This document shows, in pieces, positions 46,620 to 59,070 of a stretch of DNA of 64,000 nucleotides (position 1 is the stretch's first letter; each line of letters begins with the position of its first letter). The stretch covers positions 54,647,470-54,711,469 of the forward strand of contig CM054154.1 of the NCBI GenBank assembly GCA_028751875.1, written 5' to 3'. Position numbers and translations under genes: made by a program. Origin of the DNA: Rapana venosa (taxonomy: Eukaryota; Mollusca; Gastropoda; Neogastropoda; Muricidae). The notes beneath the pieces are model-generated. The model saw only the letters and a list, made by a program, of their open reading frames with translations, was not told the DNA's origin and made no database searches.

Positions 46620-47249
46620 AAGGCGTATGTGATTGTTCTGTCCAGGTTATGGATCGCAATATTCGGCTATCCGACCTACTCATCATCGGACAGTGAATCG
46701 CGGAGTTCATCCTGATGACGTCAACACACAGTTTGGCCGACGATGACGATTATCAGGTGCCAAGTGGGTCACCGGCAGCTGGCAACCCGAGCGCGACTGA
46801 CTTGCCTCTGCTTACCTCAATGTTCAGGTGAGTAGAGCGGAGTGGAGTCAGTGGGATGCCTGGGTAATGTATCGTAAGTGATGGTAGTGTATGTGTTAGT
46901 GTAGCGCTGTGTAATGTATACTGTGTAACAATAGTGTAGTGGTGGTTTCTCTGTGTAAAATAGTGTAGTGCAATGCAATGTAGTGTAGTTTAGTGTTGTG
47001 TAATGTAGTGTAGCGTAGTATAGTGCAGTTTAATGCAGCTTAAGACAGGTTATAGTATAGAGTAATAGAAGTGGAAGTTTATTAACTTTACCTTATTTAG
47101 TATTTAGATTTGCATCTAAAAGCTGTGCTCTATTTCAGAAGAAAGGCACTTCCGGTTTAGGGACACAAAATGATGTCTGTCTTGTATGAAAACGTGCTTC
47201 GTTATATGTGCCTGTATTGCTAAGCTCCTAAGCCATCCAGCACATCACA
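46620..47249 (+). mobile_element. Candidate LTR of a Ty3/gypsy-like element
   Basis: Sequence directly upstream of a primer-binding-site-like motif and ending ...CACATCACA. The exact start is not defined; TGTGATTG at 46627 is a candidate. It contains a TAGTG-rich degenerate pentamer array at 46865-47035. No second copy of this LTR is visible in the window, so the assignment depends on the PBS-like motif and the integrase fragment that follow. Confidence 0.4.
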
Positions 47250-47268
47250 TGGTGTCCGAAGTGGGATG
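47250..47268 (+). other. Primer-binding-site-like motif
   Basis: TGGTGTCCGAAGTGGGATG begins with TGG, as expected for complementarity to a tRNA 3' end, and lies one base after a CA dinucleotide that could end an LTR. The second LTR element has the related TGGTGTCCAATGTGGGGC at 50815. The tRNA could not be identified without a search. Confidence 0.5.
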
Positions 47269-47274
47269 AGTACC

Positions 47275-47880
47275 TTGGCTTACTCATGTATGGCAACTCT
47301 GTCCTGGCCAATGGGTTTTCCCCAGCACAAATGCGTATGGGACACCGCCTCAAAACCTGTGTCCCATGTCTGCCAGAATCCCTTCTACCTCAGACATCGT
47401 CACTCTGAAGAGGAAGGAGAAGATGACAGAAAACTACAACACAAGACACAGTGCTGTTGCCCCAGAAAACCTGTTGTCCACCAATGACACTGTGTGGGTT
47501 CCTGATCTGCAGAAAGAAGGCATAGTCGTCAGGCATCTTAAAGCTCTACACAGATTCCATCAGGGCACGTACAGTGGGCCCCATTTGCAGGAATCAGCAG
47601 ATGACCCCTAAGATGTACAGCCACACCCTAACCAGAGACAGTACCTCCTGGGTTTTTTGTGGTTCCCCCCCTTCCCAAACACTGAACTCTTGGGGGCCCC
47701 TTCCCACCCACCTGTCCCCACCTCCTAATTTTGGGGGAAAGCAACCTAAAAACCGGGACCGCCTCTCCCCGGGTTAAAACCCAACACTGCCCCCAACCCA
47801 GCAGGACACCCCCATCATTCCAGCAGTGACCCAAATCAACTTAGATCAGACAGTCACCCTACCTGGGGCTTTTCAATGCT
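47275..47880 (+). mobile_element. Ty3/gypsy-like integrase C-terminal fragment
   Basis: Plus strand reads GLLMYGNSVLANGFSPAQMR (about 47278-47337), MGHRLKTCVPCLPESLLP (47338-47391), then in another frame an LKRKEKMTENYNTRHSA stretch (47407-47457) and NDTVWVPDLQKEG (47483-47521). In gypsy-type integrases, which join element cDNA to the genome, this is the end of the catalytic core (the NGFSPAQ..MGR.LRT motif) and the following C-terminal domain. One frameshift at about 47400. It starts only a few bases after the primer-binding-like motif, so gag, protease, RT and most of the integrase are missing. After 47640 the sequence is distorted. Confidence 0.7.
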
Positions 47881-49718
47881 AAATTTTGGACAAGGATTTT
47901 ATCCTTTTAGTTAGGTCCCCTTTAAAAACAAGACTGATGAAAATTTTACTTTTTAAAAGAGGGGATTGTTTTGTTTTATCTAAAATTTGTTTTCCCTTTT
48001 GGGAAAAAAGGGTGATCTGCACTTCCATTTGGAAACAAAATGGGTCTATGTTGTATAAAAAAAGGGTTTTCCCTTTAATTATTCCCTTATTGCAAAACCC
48101 TTTAGTATCCAACCTTTGCCCTTAAACAAAATGAGGATGGAAATTGGTGTATATTTCAAAAAGAAAAAAAAGGTTTGTTTTTGAAGAGAGATATAAAATT
48201 TTGTCTTGTATATTTTTTTTTTCCCCCCCCCCCTAAGGAGGGAAATTGGGGAATGAATGGGTTTTGTTGTGTTGTTGTGTTTTTGTGTGTGTGGTGCGTG
48301 CGTGCGTGGGCGTGCGGTGCGTCGTTGTGTTTGTGTCGTGTTGTGTGTTTGGTGTGTGTGGTGTGTGTGGTTTTGTGTTGCATTGTGTTTAAATGAGTAT
48401 GAGTGTTGTGTTTCTGTTTTGTACTTCCAAAATAAACAATTTTTTTTAATATCCTTACCCCATTTTTTCTGCCTTTTTCCCTTTTTAAAATGTTATTTTT
48501 TTATGGTTTAATCAGTGCTATTGCTACATTGCTTTATTTTTTTTTTTAAAACACTGTGTGATATTACTTAAAGGGAAGGGGAAAAAAAAAACTAGAGATG
48601 TTTATATCATCATCACATCTTCCCCCATCTATTTCATCATCTCATCACATCCATCATCAACTCTCATCATCTCATCACTTCTTTTCTTTTTCTTCTGCAT
48701 CATCATCATCATCTTCTTTTCTTTCTTCTTTTTCTTCTTTTTTTCTTCTTTTTTTTTCTTCTGTGAGATGAGAGATGATGAGAGATGGTATGATGGGGAT
48801 GATGAAATTAAATTTTACAGCTATTATTTTTTTTGTGTTTATTACAATTTTATTTTTATTCATGGTTGGGGTTGTTGATTCTCCCATGAGTTTCCAAATT
48901 TTTTCTTTTTTTAACCCCTGTTGCAGTGCCCTTTTGACAATCCTGTTGGGGAAAGGGTATGCCCAAAGCCTCCACTTGGGAATCCCCTACATCACCCAAA
49001 ACCTTCAATGGTCTGCGCGCACGCAACGGAAACCGCCGCTGAGACGAAGGTTAGAACGCAAAGTGTGCAAAGGGTCACACAAGGCACCTCCCCAATGACA
49101 AGAAATGAAAGCCCAAAAAATTTTTCTTGACTTTGCAGGGGAAAACTGAAAAAATTTTCATTTCGCTGTCAGGCAAAACCCCAGCTTAAAGGGGAAACCC
49201 TTTTTCCAATATGTACCATTATATTTTGTGTGGTATTTGGGGGGAGGTGTGGTTGATGTGTGTGTATGTGTGTTATTTCGAGGAATGGTAAACACTCAGT
49301 GCTTTTTTTAACATCCTCCCTTGTGTGTATTTTTTGAGTTTGTCATCTGTTCCAATGCACACATTGGGCCCACTTTTTCTAAAAGTGGAACAGGGTTTTT
49401 AAAATGGGTGTAAAAATTTTTGTATGGGGTTTTTACTGGGGCCTTGATTTTGTCTTATTGAAAATTTGTGGGGGTTGTATGTGTTGTTGTTTCTTTTTTA
49501 GTGTATTTGAAAGGGATTCCTTATGTTTTGGGGTATTTTTAAAATGTGAACGGGGGGTTTTTTGGTTTAGGTGGATTTTCCCACCTCCCCCCTCCCCCCC
49601 CCCCCCCCCCAACACCACACACTCACCCCTTTTTTTAAGACTGACCTGTAAATGGTTGGGGTTTTTTGGCTTGTGCTAAAAGCAAGCAAACATGCAAACA
49701 CAGACACACACACACACA
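47881..49718. other. Distorted region with microsatellites, no gene seen
   Basis: Run-inflated sequence. It includes GT-rich at 48270-48385, ATC/T-rich at 48610-48765, poly-C at 49587-49609 and (CA)n at 49700-49717. No frame with a recognisable motif. Confidence 0.6.
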
Positions 49719-50810
49719 TGTAACACCTCTCACAAAAAGTTACTTCTTGTGTTTGGTGTTACTAAGCATAGTAAAGGGAACTAACTCCCTTATGCCATAA
49801 GAGTGATCTCCCCTTGATGTTAATTCCTATGACTCTAGACTTCCTGTCAGTCAAATCCTCATTTCTTTCTGAGCAGTGGAGCAGAGTGGGTGTTTGCTTG
49901 AGATTCACTTGAGTCTGATGTTCCCCATCAAGGTAAACGCTAGCTGTTTGTTTTTAAACTATCTTTCTAAGCTAATTAAGCTTAATTCAAATGTTTTGGG
50001 AAGGTTTAGGGGGTATATGTTTAATTTCTTTTAAGAAGGTATTAAGCAAATGAACTTGTTGTATTACTCTGAACCTGCAAGATGTGCAAATTTGAACTTA
50101 GTTATTGTCTTTTTTTGGGGGTTTTTTAAAACTTCTGGTGGTATTGTTCACCATAAATGCTAAAATATTCAGGCTTGCTAATCATTATAAATAATATTTG
50201 TGTGAAGGTGATTGTGGTTTTTGTAATGATTTTTACACTGACTATTATAAAACTTCTCTTTTTTTGGAGGATCATTAGCAATTATAAAACAGGTACAAGA
50301 ATTGGGATGTTTGGGGTAATTGAATTACGTTTTTATTTTTTAAGTTTATAGATGGACAATCGTATGTTTCAAGTTAATGAAACATGTGAAGACTATTCTA
50401 TATGGGTAAATTTATGGGGTTTCATTGCTTTTAAAAAAAATTATTCTCATAAAATTTAGGAAATGGGGAAAGTGAGTACCTTTAAGATTGTTTTTATGGG
50501 AGAAACTCTTTTATTGGGGTTCCAGTGTTTTGCTGTTGTTATTATTTTTAAAATTAGCATTAATCTGCTGTTCCTAAAAATGTTGGTCTAGTGGTAATTT
50601 GCACCCTTAACCTGTGATAGTGTTTGATCTCATGAGGAGATCAAACAGGTTATTGATTTTCTGTTCCTATTTATTTCAGGGACATAGTTTATTTTTCAGC
50701 TTTTCTTCCTTGCAAAGGAATAAGTCTAGGATTTCATTTTTGGTGCCGGATCAGGTGGTGCTAGGAGTTGGAGTGGCGACCTAGAGAATTCCTGCTTAGG
50801 ACTCTCTACA
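49719..50810 (+). mobile_element. Candidate 5' LTR (about 1.09 kb) of a Ty3/gypsy-like element
   Basis: Starts TGTAACACC directly after (CA)n and ends CTCTACA four bases before a primer-binding-like motif. The TG...CA ends and the gag ORF downstream fit an LTR. AT-rich, no coding motif; a 64-codon frame at 50157-50351 is probably chance. The 3' LTR was not seen, either because the element is truncated or because the following region is distorted or absent. Confidence 0.5.
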
Positions 50811-50814
50811 CTTT

Positions 50815-50832
50815 TGGTGTCCAATGTGGGGC
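50815..50832 (+). other. Primer-binding-site-like motif
   Basis: TGGTGTCCAATGTGGGGC, closely related to 47250-47268. An alternative TGGTGCCGGATCAGG lies at 50740, so the LTR end is not certain. The leader to gag is 50833-51189. Confidence 0.5.
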
Positions 50833-51189
50833 TAGGGAGTGAGCTTCAAATAGTGTAAAATTGAAACTCCACTGAGAGTGGAAGTTTGTGACCCTAGTGA
50901 ATCTTCAAATTTCACAAGGTGTAGCTTTTTAGTTTGAGTAAGAATTGAAATTTCCCTGGAGGTGAAATTTGGAAAGTTAATCAGAAAAATTGGAATTTTT
51001 CTGAGAGCAAAAAGTTTGCTCTGGTATACAATATTTGCTCAGTTGTTAGCTAAATAATTTTTGCTAACAGCCCAGTGAGGTTTGACTGTAGGAATTTTTT
51101 AATTCTGGGAGAAAAGAGAAATAAAGTATATTTAAAAGAATTTAGAAATAGTTTTCATTGTAAGTCCAGTACCTCACACAATTAAGATC

Positions 51190-52200
51190 ATGGACAGTCA
51201 AAGTGAAGGATCGGAGATGAACAATGTTATGGAACCCAGAACAAGCAATCTGAGGGATGAAAATGACCCTCTACTGGCAAGACTGATTGCTCTGAAGGAC
51301 GAGAACAGACAGTTGCGGGAGAAGCTGACAAAACTCCTGGTGTCACACGAGGAGAGGCTGACCACCCTTCAGCAGAGGCCAATACAGGTCACTGTTACAG
51401 CACCCATCCCGGTACCACGTCTGGGTACATTTACCGACTGCCCCAACAGGAGGTCAGGAAGTCGACTTTCCAGAGTGGAAGAAGAGAGTGGACGTCCTGA
51501 CCAGGGAAGTCACCTCCCCAGCTGACGCCTTGGCCAGAGTACGTGGGAGTCTGCAGGACCTTGCGTGGGAACACGTGAAACACTGCGGATCTGTGGCAGA
51601 GATAGTCACTACGCTGACCAGTATATACGGAAGCGTAGAGGCACCTGTAGAGTCACTGACCAAATTCCTAGGACAACGCATGTCTAGGAAGGACACACCA
51701 TCATCTTTCCTTGCCAGCGTTTGGTCAAGGTTTAATAAGTTAAATGAGAATGGGCACTACTCCCAGGAGGAGTGTGCCAATAATGTTTATTTTGTTTTTA
51801 TGGACAATCTGAAACACCAGCACCCATTACTGACTTCTGATTTGAGGAACGAGTTTGGTCGCCCAGGCTGTGCTTCTCCAAATTTGACTGCCGTGACGAG
51901 GTCTGTCTGGCAGTTGGAAGCTTCTTCACCAGCTTCAACCACCTGAGATGCCACAAGCCACCCACACCAAGTGCAAACCAGTGTGGACATCGATTACCAG
52001 AAGTTGGCTGTGCTGGTGGCAGAGCAGTTGAAGGGTGACCGTCATAGCCAAGATGCCCCCAGACACACCAAGGGCCCCTGCTACAGGTGCGGGAAGCCAG
52101 GCACTGCTTCTCATTCCCTCCGTTTAGTTTCCAAGCCAAAGCTCAGGACGGGCAGCGGCAGGGGGGGAATAAATAAACGGGGCAAAAGGAAAGGGCCATA
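51190..52200 (+). mobile_element. Gag of a Ty3/gypsy-like LTR retrotransposon (broken)
   Basis: Gag forms the particle that packages element RNA. ATG at 51190 opens a frame with a Leu/Glu/Arg coiled coil (residues 20-60, RLIALKDENRQLREKLTKLL) and a Pro-rich segment. At about 51447 the frame shifts by one base to VDFPEWKKRVDVLTREV, and continues in the frame 51488-51946 with ARVRGSLQDLAWEHV, YGSVEAPVESLTKFLGQRMS and SFLASVWSRFNKLNENG. This resembles the capsid of gypsy elements and of PNMA/Arc-type domesticated gags. After a stop at 51944 the frame 51971-52201 ends in a nucleocapsid-like CYRCGKPGTASH, where the final His and Cys spacing of a CCHC knuckle is damaged. No protease, RT or integrase follows before the sequence becomes distorted. 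Confidence 0.7.
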
Positions 52201-53085
52201 GGGGCTTGCGCTGTAGCCGTGTTCACCGAAAATTTTACCCTTGTTCTTTCAAAAATCCTCTCCAGGGAATTTTTAAAAAGACAACAAACCCCTTTTTTAA
52301 AAGAGCTTTAAACATTTTTCTTTCGACCCAAATCCATTACTTTTTTCATACGGGTTATGTACAGCTTTCAAACAGACAAAATAAACGGGAGGGGTGCGGG
52401 AAGAAACAACACCAAAAAAAGACAATTCAAACTTCTCTCTAAAAACATATATTTAATTATAAAACAATAAAAACTAAGAAAAAGAATATGTCTGCAGCAG
52501 ATTAACCTTTTTGGGGGGGGGCGGGGAAATTTTTAAAACCTTTTTGGCAGAACGAGCCATAAATAAACGCATGTATGGCTACCACACGCCCACCCCACCC
52601 GTGAGGGAGGGTGGGGAGAGGTGGGAGAGTTCTGCCGCATCTTTAGGTCAGCTTATTGATTCCATAACACCCTGCGGGTCAGGCCTTACAGCACGTACCA
52701 GTCCGTTTTTCACTTTTTTAGCGGTATCCTTTGCTACACTGGGGTTTGTTCATGAACCTTTCCCCAGTACCTCATAATTATAACCCCGAAACACATAAAA
52801 ACAAAGTCTTGTCTTTTCCTATACTGTCATAAAGCCAAATCCCTCCAAAGGGTTTCGGTTTTTTTTTCACTGATGTTTCTGAACTATTCAAAAAAGCTTT
52901 CTGACCCTTTAAGAAATGTGATCAAATGTTTTCTATTATCCCCTGTTGTTGTGTAAAAAAACAAAAAACAAATTGCACACAGGCCTACACTTTGACATCA
53001 AAGCAACGCCCCCAAAAAAGCAGAAAGAAAACACACACACACACAAAACGGATGACAAAATTTACAAAACTGCATATACAAGGGA
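52201..53085. other. Distorted region, no gene seen
   Basis: Run-inflated sequence from 52201 to about 53050 with no recognisable frame. The pol part of the LTR element expected here cannot be seen. Confidence 0.55.
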
Positions 53086-53160
53086 ACTAGATTTTTTAAA
53101 AAGCACATGAGTGCTTATTCCATTATCCTTGAAATAAAAGAATAAGCAAAATAAATAAAC
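53086..53160 (+). repeat. Retroelement 3' end, copy 3
   Basis: Contains the perfect hairpin AAGCAC-ATGA-GTGCTT at 53101-53116, then TATTCCATTATCCTTG and AATAAAAGAAT. This matches 35972-36012, with one loop base changed (ATGG to ATGA). The (TTGTCA)n tail is replaced by AGCAAAATAAATAAACACAC and (CA)n. Confidence 0.65.
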
Positions 53161-54000
<840 letters not shown>

Positions 54001-54241
54001 CACACAAACACTCAGCCCTTCGTTTCTTGGGAAAAACACCGTGTTTGTAAAAAAATGTTTAAAATTAGTTAACCTAATTAGCTGTACAACCGTCACACAC
54101 AACAAGTAAAGCAGGTATTAAAGTTTTGTTCACTAAGTATGAGTACTGTACAAATCAAGTAGGACATCCAGCAGCGAATGATAAATAAGCCTTTCAAATA
54201 AAAATTCGCCCAGTGGCTAATAGACAGCAAAGAAGGAATGT

Positions 54242-54620
54242 GTGCTAGCACCGCGAGACGCTGGACTTGGACCCCTGACCGCGCGGTGCCTAGATAGCAG
54301 CCAGATGGTATTTAGGTTACGGAGCGAAAGTGCCAGCCGCAAACTAAAGAGTCGGGTTTTTCCTGTTTTGAGCAGCCGTGCAGGCCATTTCGCTCGGGAG
54401 TGCAGGTCCAAACCATTGGCTCTGACACAGACTCCGACTCCCAAGACCCCAGCACCGACTTCAAGGCCAGGGGAGATGGGAGGAAGACCTTTAAACTTCA
54501 GGATGTCACCGGCAGCGGGCAACCAGTGACAGTTCCTCCAAAAGCCCAATGACAGGTCACCACCGGTGTTCTGGACAGTAAGGAGCCAACCATTCATAGT
54601 GTTAGGCTCCGTAGCCCTGC
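54242..54620 (+). mobile_element. LTR-retrotransposon gag nucleocapsid fragment
   Basis: Frame 54242-54529 contains AGHFAREC followed by RSKP and a Pro/Thr-rich tail (PTPKTPAPTSRPGE). This is the second half of a CCHC zinc knuckle (C-x2-C-x4-H-x4-C) with its first two Cys lost, and the kind of tail often found after it in gypsy gags. Not the same sequence as the gag at 51.2 kb. Ends near the LINE 3' end at 54625. Confidence 0.5.
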
Positions 54621-54624
54621 TCGT

Positions 54625-55768
54625 ATAATAATAAGAATAGTAATGGAATTTGTATAGCGCTATATCTTGCAAAGACAAATCAGAGAGCTTGCATTCAACA
54701 TATTCTTACAAAGTCATGCAGCCAATAACTATTAAAAGCTTAAACAAAATTCAAATGTACGCACCTATACACACCTACACACACAGGAACACACACAGAG
54801 GTAATAGCTTTGGCAGGGTAATGGGATTTGGGCTGTTGAAGGCAGGGGCAGTTTTGAGATGGAAGAGGAGGGAAAAAGTTAGGTTTGATATAAATATGTC
54901 TTGAGGCTGGATGTGTCATAAGTAGGCTTTTGTCGGAGAGAGAGAGAGAGGAAGGTCGTTCCAGATGGATGGAGCAGAAATAGAGAAAGAGCAGTGACCA
55001 ACAGTGGATTGGTTGAATCTCCGTATTCATAAGCACAAAGGTGTCTGCTGAAGAGCAGAGGGAATGAGAAGGAGTGTACTGGTGAAGACATTTACAGAGG
55101 TAGGAAGGTGCTGTTTGGTGGATAAATTTGCAACAGAGGGTACAGATCTTATAATGTACTCTCTGTGGCACAGGCAACCAGTGGAGAGATCACAAGAGAG
55201 GAGTAATGTGTTCAGATTCTTTCTTTCTGAGAACTAGGCGAGCTGCAGAGTTTTGTGTACATTGAAGGCAGTGGATAGATGATGCTGGCAGACCAGCTAA
55301 AAGAGAATTGCAATAGTCCAGACGTGAGAGAATGAGAGACAAGTTTGGATGTTGCATCAGTGGACAGGTACTTTCGAATTGCACTAATATGCCATAATTG
55401 ATAGTAGCATGACTGACAGGTCTGGGCGATTAATGTTTGCATAGAAAGTGGGGTGTGGATAACAGCTCCTAGATACTTTACAGCAGTGGATCGAGGGATT
55501 GATGTATTGCCAAGTTCTATTGAAGTTGTAATGGAAGAGAGTTTGCTTTTGGTCCTTACAGGCAAGGCTACAGTTTTATCTGCGTTTAACTGTAACTTGT
55601 TTGTATCATCCAGTTTTAGATATCTTGAAAGCAGTAGGCCATATTTGTCAAGAGAGCAGGCAGATTTTCAGGTGTAACACCACTTTGAATCTGAGAGTCA
55701 TCTGTGTAAAAATGATAGTTGATATGATGACGGTTTATTATATTTGATAGTGGAGCAGTATTTACTGT
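54625..55768 (-). mobile_element. CR1-like LINE, 3' part (RT motif C to 3' end)
   Basis: Minus strand from high to low coordinates: APLSNIINRHHINYHFYTDD (RT motif C as YTDD, 55745-55690), VKYLGAVIHTPLSM (about 55480), [18 protein letters not shown] (about 55420), [20 protein letters not shown] (55325-55270), [20 protein letters not shown] (55250-55190), then STVGHCSFSISAPSIWNDLP-like sequence across a frameshift (55010-54960). The 3' UTR ends in AGCGCTATAC and short AATAAT repeats at 54625-54645. The other half of this element lies at 59071-61650, separated by an inserted LINE. Confidence 0.85.
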
Positions 55769-58700
55769 TACTGTTACTGGTCCCGTAACCCGCCAGGGTC
55801 TTAGGGGCGCTGCATGGTGGACGAACGGTGGACCAGCTGGCTCCACTTAGCGCGGTCGTGGGCGAGTGCCTGGGTGACACTGAAGTCCTTCCCTGTCCAA
55901 TCATGGATGTCGTCGGCCCACTTTCTCCTCTGTCTGCCCCATCTTCTTTCCCTGGGACTGTTTCCCTTTCAGGATGGTCTTTGCAATCCTTTTGAGTGTG
56001 TTACGTGCCCCTACCATTGAGTTTCCTTTTTTTTCACTGTGGTCAGGGAGGTCTTATACTCCCGCACTTGTTTAGTGATCTTTCTGCGGACTTCATTGTT
56101 GGTGACATGGGCCCTTTTATGAGATTCCAAGGAGCCTTCTGAGCATCTCATTTTTACTGCTTGGTCTCTTGGTAGGTCTGCGATCAGTGTCCATGCTAAA
56201 TTTGCGTTAAAGATGATTGAGATGCTAGGGGGTTCGTACCTTTATTTTGGTTCGAGAGGGATGTTTTTGTCTCTCCCATTTTGGTTTTTTAGGTTTGCCA
56301 TTGCTGCTGCTTTTTGTGCCACTTTGTTTGGTTTTGGTTTCTTCGACCCTTCCTCACTTATGTTGGCTCCAGGTACTTGAAATGGTAAAAACTGTTTAAA
56401 GTTTTTTTTGGGGCTGGGGTGAGGGGGGGTTTGGTGATTGGCTGGGCACTTTTTGGGACATGAGCTTGGTTTTTCAGCGCTGCTTTATCCGTATCCCTGA
56501 GGATATTTTGTGCAGTTGCTTTACTGGTTTGGCCCCGTTCCCCCTTTATTTTTTGCCAGGGCCGTCAATTTCCCCCTCGATAAACCTTTAGGTTTTGGTT
56601 TTTTGTTGCCCTCCCAAAGTTTACTGTTTCCCGGTTTTGGTCTTTTTAAAAAGGGGTTTAGTCTTTATGGTTAAGGGGAAAAGTTAAACGGGTAGGCGAC
56701 CCGAAAACTTCCCTGGGTTTGGGCCCCAAAGGGGGTACGAAACCCTTCCCCCAACCCTGCCCCAAAGTACGGGTTTCTGCATGGTAGCCTTTTTTTAAAT
56801 TGAGTTCCTTGTTTGGGGTTTAATTTGTTCTGGCCCCTGTTTAATTTTTTTTCTGGTGGCCCAAGAAACGTCATGCCCTTAAATCTATCGAAAAACCTTT
56901 TAAATTAAAAAAAGGGCGTGGAAGGTTGGGCTTGTTGATGCTGGCTGTATTTTCACACAAAAAAACCCCCAGGTTTGAATAATTTTTCTGGGGGTTCTTA
57001 TTTTGGGCCCGAAAACCGGGCCCCGCTCTTCGGCGATGATCTTTCTGCCCGTGGGGTTTTTAGCCGTTCAGGATACTTTCACATGACTTTAATGGGCAGG
57101 GCTTATGAGGCTGATTTGTCCCGTGTTTTGGCACTGCGGGGGATTTCTTTTTTGGGGAGAGTGATGGGGGGGATTGAGTTTATTGTTGTTGGAAAAATCT
57201 TCGGTTTTTCCCGATTTGTTGCCGATATTGTAAGGATTTTTGTCCCCTGTTTTTCCCCTGTTGGATTAGCTTGCTGGGAAAGTTGTCCCCATTTTTGTGG
57301 ATTTTCCTTCTTCAGCGATCTAATTTTTCTTTCTTCTACTTCCTCACGTTGAAAATTGGAAAATTTTCTTTTTGATGAGGGTTGGCTTGCAATCCCCTGG
57401 GGTCACCTTTGTGTTGATGATTGTTTGAGTTCGAACGTATTTTGTCCCTTGCAAAAGAAATTTTCCTTTTTTCTGTTAGGGGGATTTTGTTTTGTTGGGG
57501 GGGTTTTTGGGTTTGCCTGTTTTTTGTTTGGTGGGTTTTTTACAATTTTGGTTTGCTTTCTGCTATTATTTTTTGTAAAGGGTCTCTTGTTTCTGTATAT
57601 TGTTTCTCTTTCCCTTTTCCCCCTTTATATTTTTTATGTTCTCCCGATCTTCTTGGGTTTTCTTCTCTGTTCTCCCCTTTCTCCTGTAGGTTTTTTTGTC
57701 CCTTTTTCAGGTCTCGTCTTTTGTCCCCCTTTTTCAAGATTTAAACTGTGACCCCTGGTTTTTGTTTTTTTTGGGGATGTTTGCCCAAAGGGGTTGCTTT
57801 TTGGGGCTCATTTTTTTACTGCTTTTTTAAAAAAAAGGGTCATCGTTTTGGGGATCTTTTCAAAAGGGGAAACAAATGGTTTCGAATTTCCCCCCCCATT
57901 GGGTTTCTTTGGGGGACTCGGCGATGGTGGGGGGCCTTTAGTCTGTCCCGGTTTTAATTTTAGTTGATGTTCTTTTCTTTTTGGTCTTTTCAATCGGACT
58001 TTAAAATTAAAGGGGCCGAGGTCATGATCGCTGGGCCTTTTTCGGGGGCCCCCCGGGAAAGTCCTTTTCTTTGGGTTGTTGATGCCAGATTGAAAAACAG
58101 TTTTGTACAAGGGGTAAACAGGGCTGGTTGTGATGGTCCTTTTTGGGGGCATGCCCTGTCCCGCGTCGGGGTGCCCTTTTGTTTTTCCCAAAGGGGATGG
58201 GGGGCCCGTTGTCATTGTAGCTGGAAAAATTTCCCGTAAATCGGAGGTTTTCGCTCATTTGGGGATTTTCTTTCAGGAGGGACGAAGGGAAATTTTTTCC
58301 CCGTTTTTCAGTGCGTTCCCCCCACCTTGGCCCTTCCAAATCTCCCTGGATGACCAAAATTTTCTTTTTGTTCAAAATTATCGTTTATGCCCTTTTTGGT
58401 TTGGTTTTTTTGGGAAATTTTCTACGTCTTCTTTATCGTGACCGTTGTTGGTTTCATTGGGTTGAATAAATGTTTATGTTGAATGGGGCTGCCCCCGAGG
58501 GGAAAGGGCCCCAAAAAGGGGCCCGGGTGTTTATGGGTAGTATCCTATTTTGAGTTTTTGATGTTCTTGTTTAAAAGAATTTCCCAAAGCCTTTTATATG
58601 CTTGTCCCGCTCTTGCTTTAGTAGGATATGTCCCCCGTAGTATGGTGTTCCCCGTTTTTCTTCCAAATTTACCTCACAGAGACCCACAGGGGCCAGGTGT

Positions 58701-59070
58701 TTTGGTAAGTCGTATAAGTTCTTGGGTTTGCCTGTTTGGGCCCGTTCTTAAAATTTCACGTTGCGGGTGGTGATGGGAGTCCCTTCCTTGATTTTTGTTG
58801 TGGGGTTTCCACCAAAATAGCCCCCACTTGGCGCCTCCCCCTGGTGGCAGCGGAAGGCGCGTCCTTGTTGATCTGGGTGGCGACCGGGTCCGGTATATTC
58901 CCTTTTTTTTGTTTTCCATTTATTTTGCCTGTCTTGGGCAAAAAATAGGGTGGTTTGGCCCCCCTCCCTCTCCCGGGGATGATATTTGGGTTTGGGTTTT
59001 TCTCCCCCCAAGTCAAAAGGGTGTCGGTTTCCATGGTTACCGGTAGCGGGACACCTTGACCCGATATTTT
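55769..59070 (-). mobile_element. LINE inserted in the CR1-like LINE (3' end readable, 5' part distorted)
   Basis: The 3' end has a CAGTAACAGTAACAGTAA tail (55769-55782) and then minus-strand C-terminal RT sequence: DRAKWSQLVHRSSTMQRP (about 55865-55812), GRQRRKWADDIHDWTGKDFS (about 55940-55880), HVTNNEVRRKI (56108-56076), WTLIADL (56200), NGRDKNIPLEPK (56280-56245), and GANISEEGSKK (56365-56330), which corresponds to the YLGA..SEDG block of the 13.5-kb LINE. From about 56400 to 59070 base calls are distorted and no endonuclease can be read. The 5' boundary near 59070 is inferred from where the CR1-like host resumes. Length (about 3.3 kb) fits a nearly complete element. Confidence 0.65.

Noticed and set aside
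54217..54678. 153-codon minus frame
   Set aside because: Antisense to a gag nucleocapsid fragment and a LINE 3' end; no motif of its own.
57808..59046. Pro/Lys-rich minus frames and Gly/Phe-rich plus frames up to 135 codons
   Set aside because: Lie in distorted sequence inside an inserted LINE; run inflation removes stops. No endonuclease motif could be read, so no domain is claimed.
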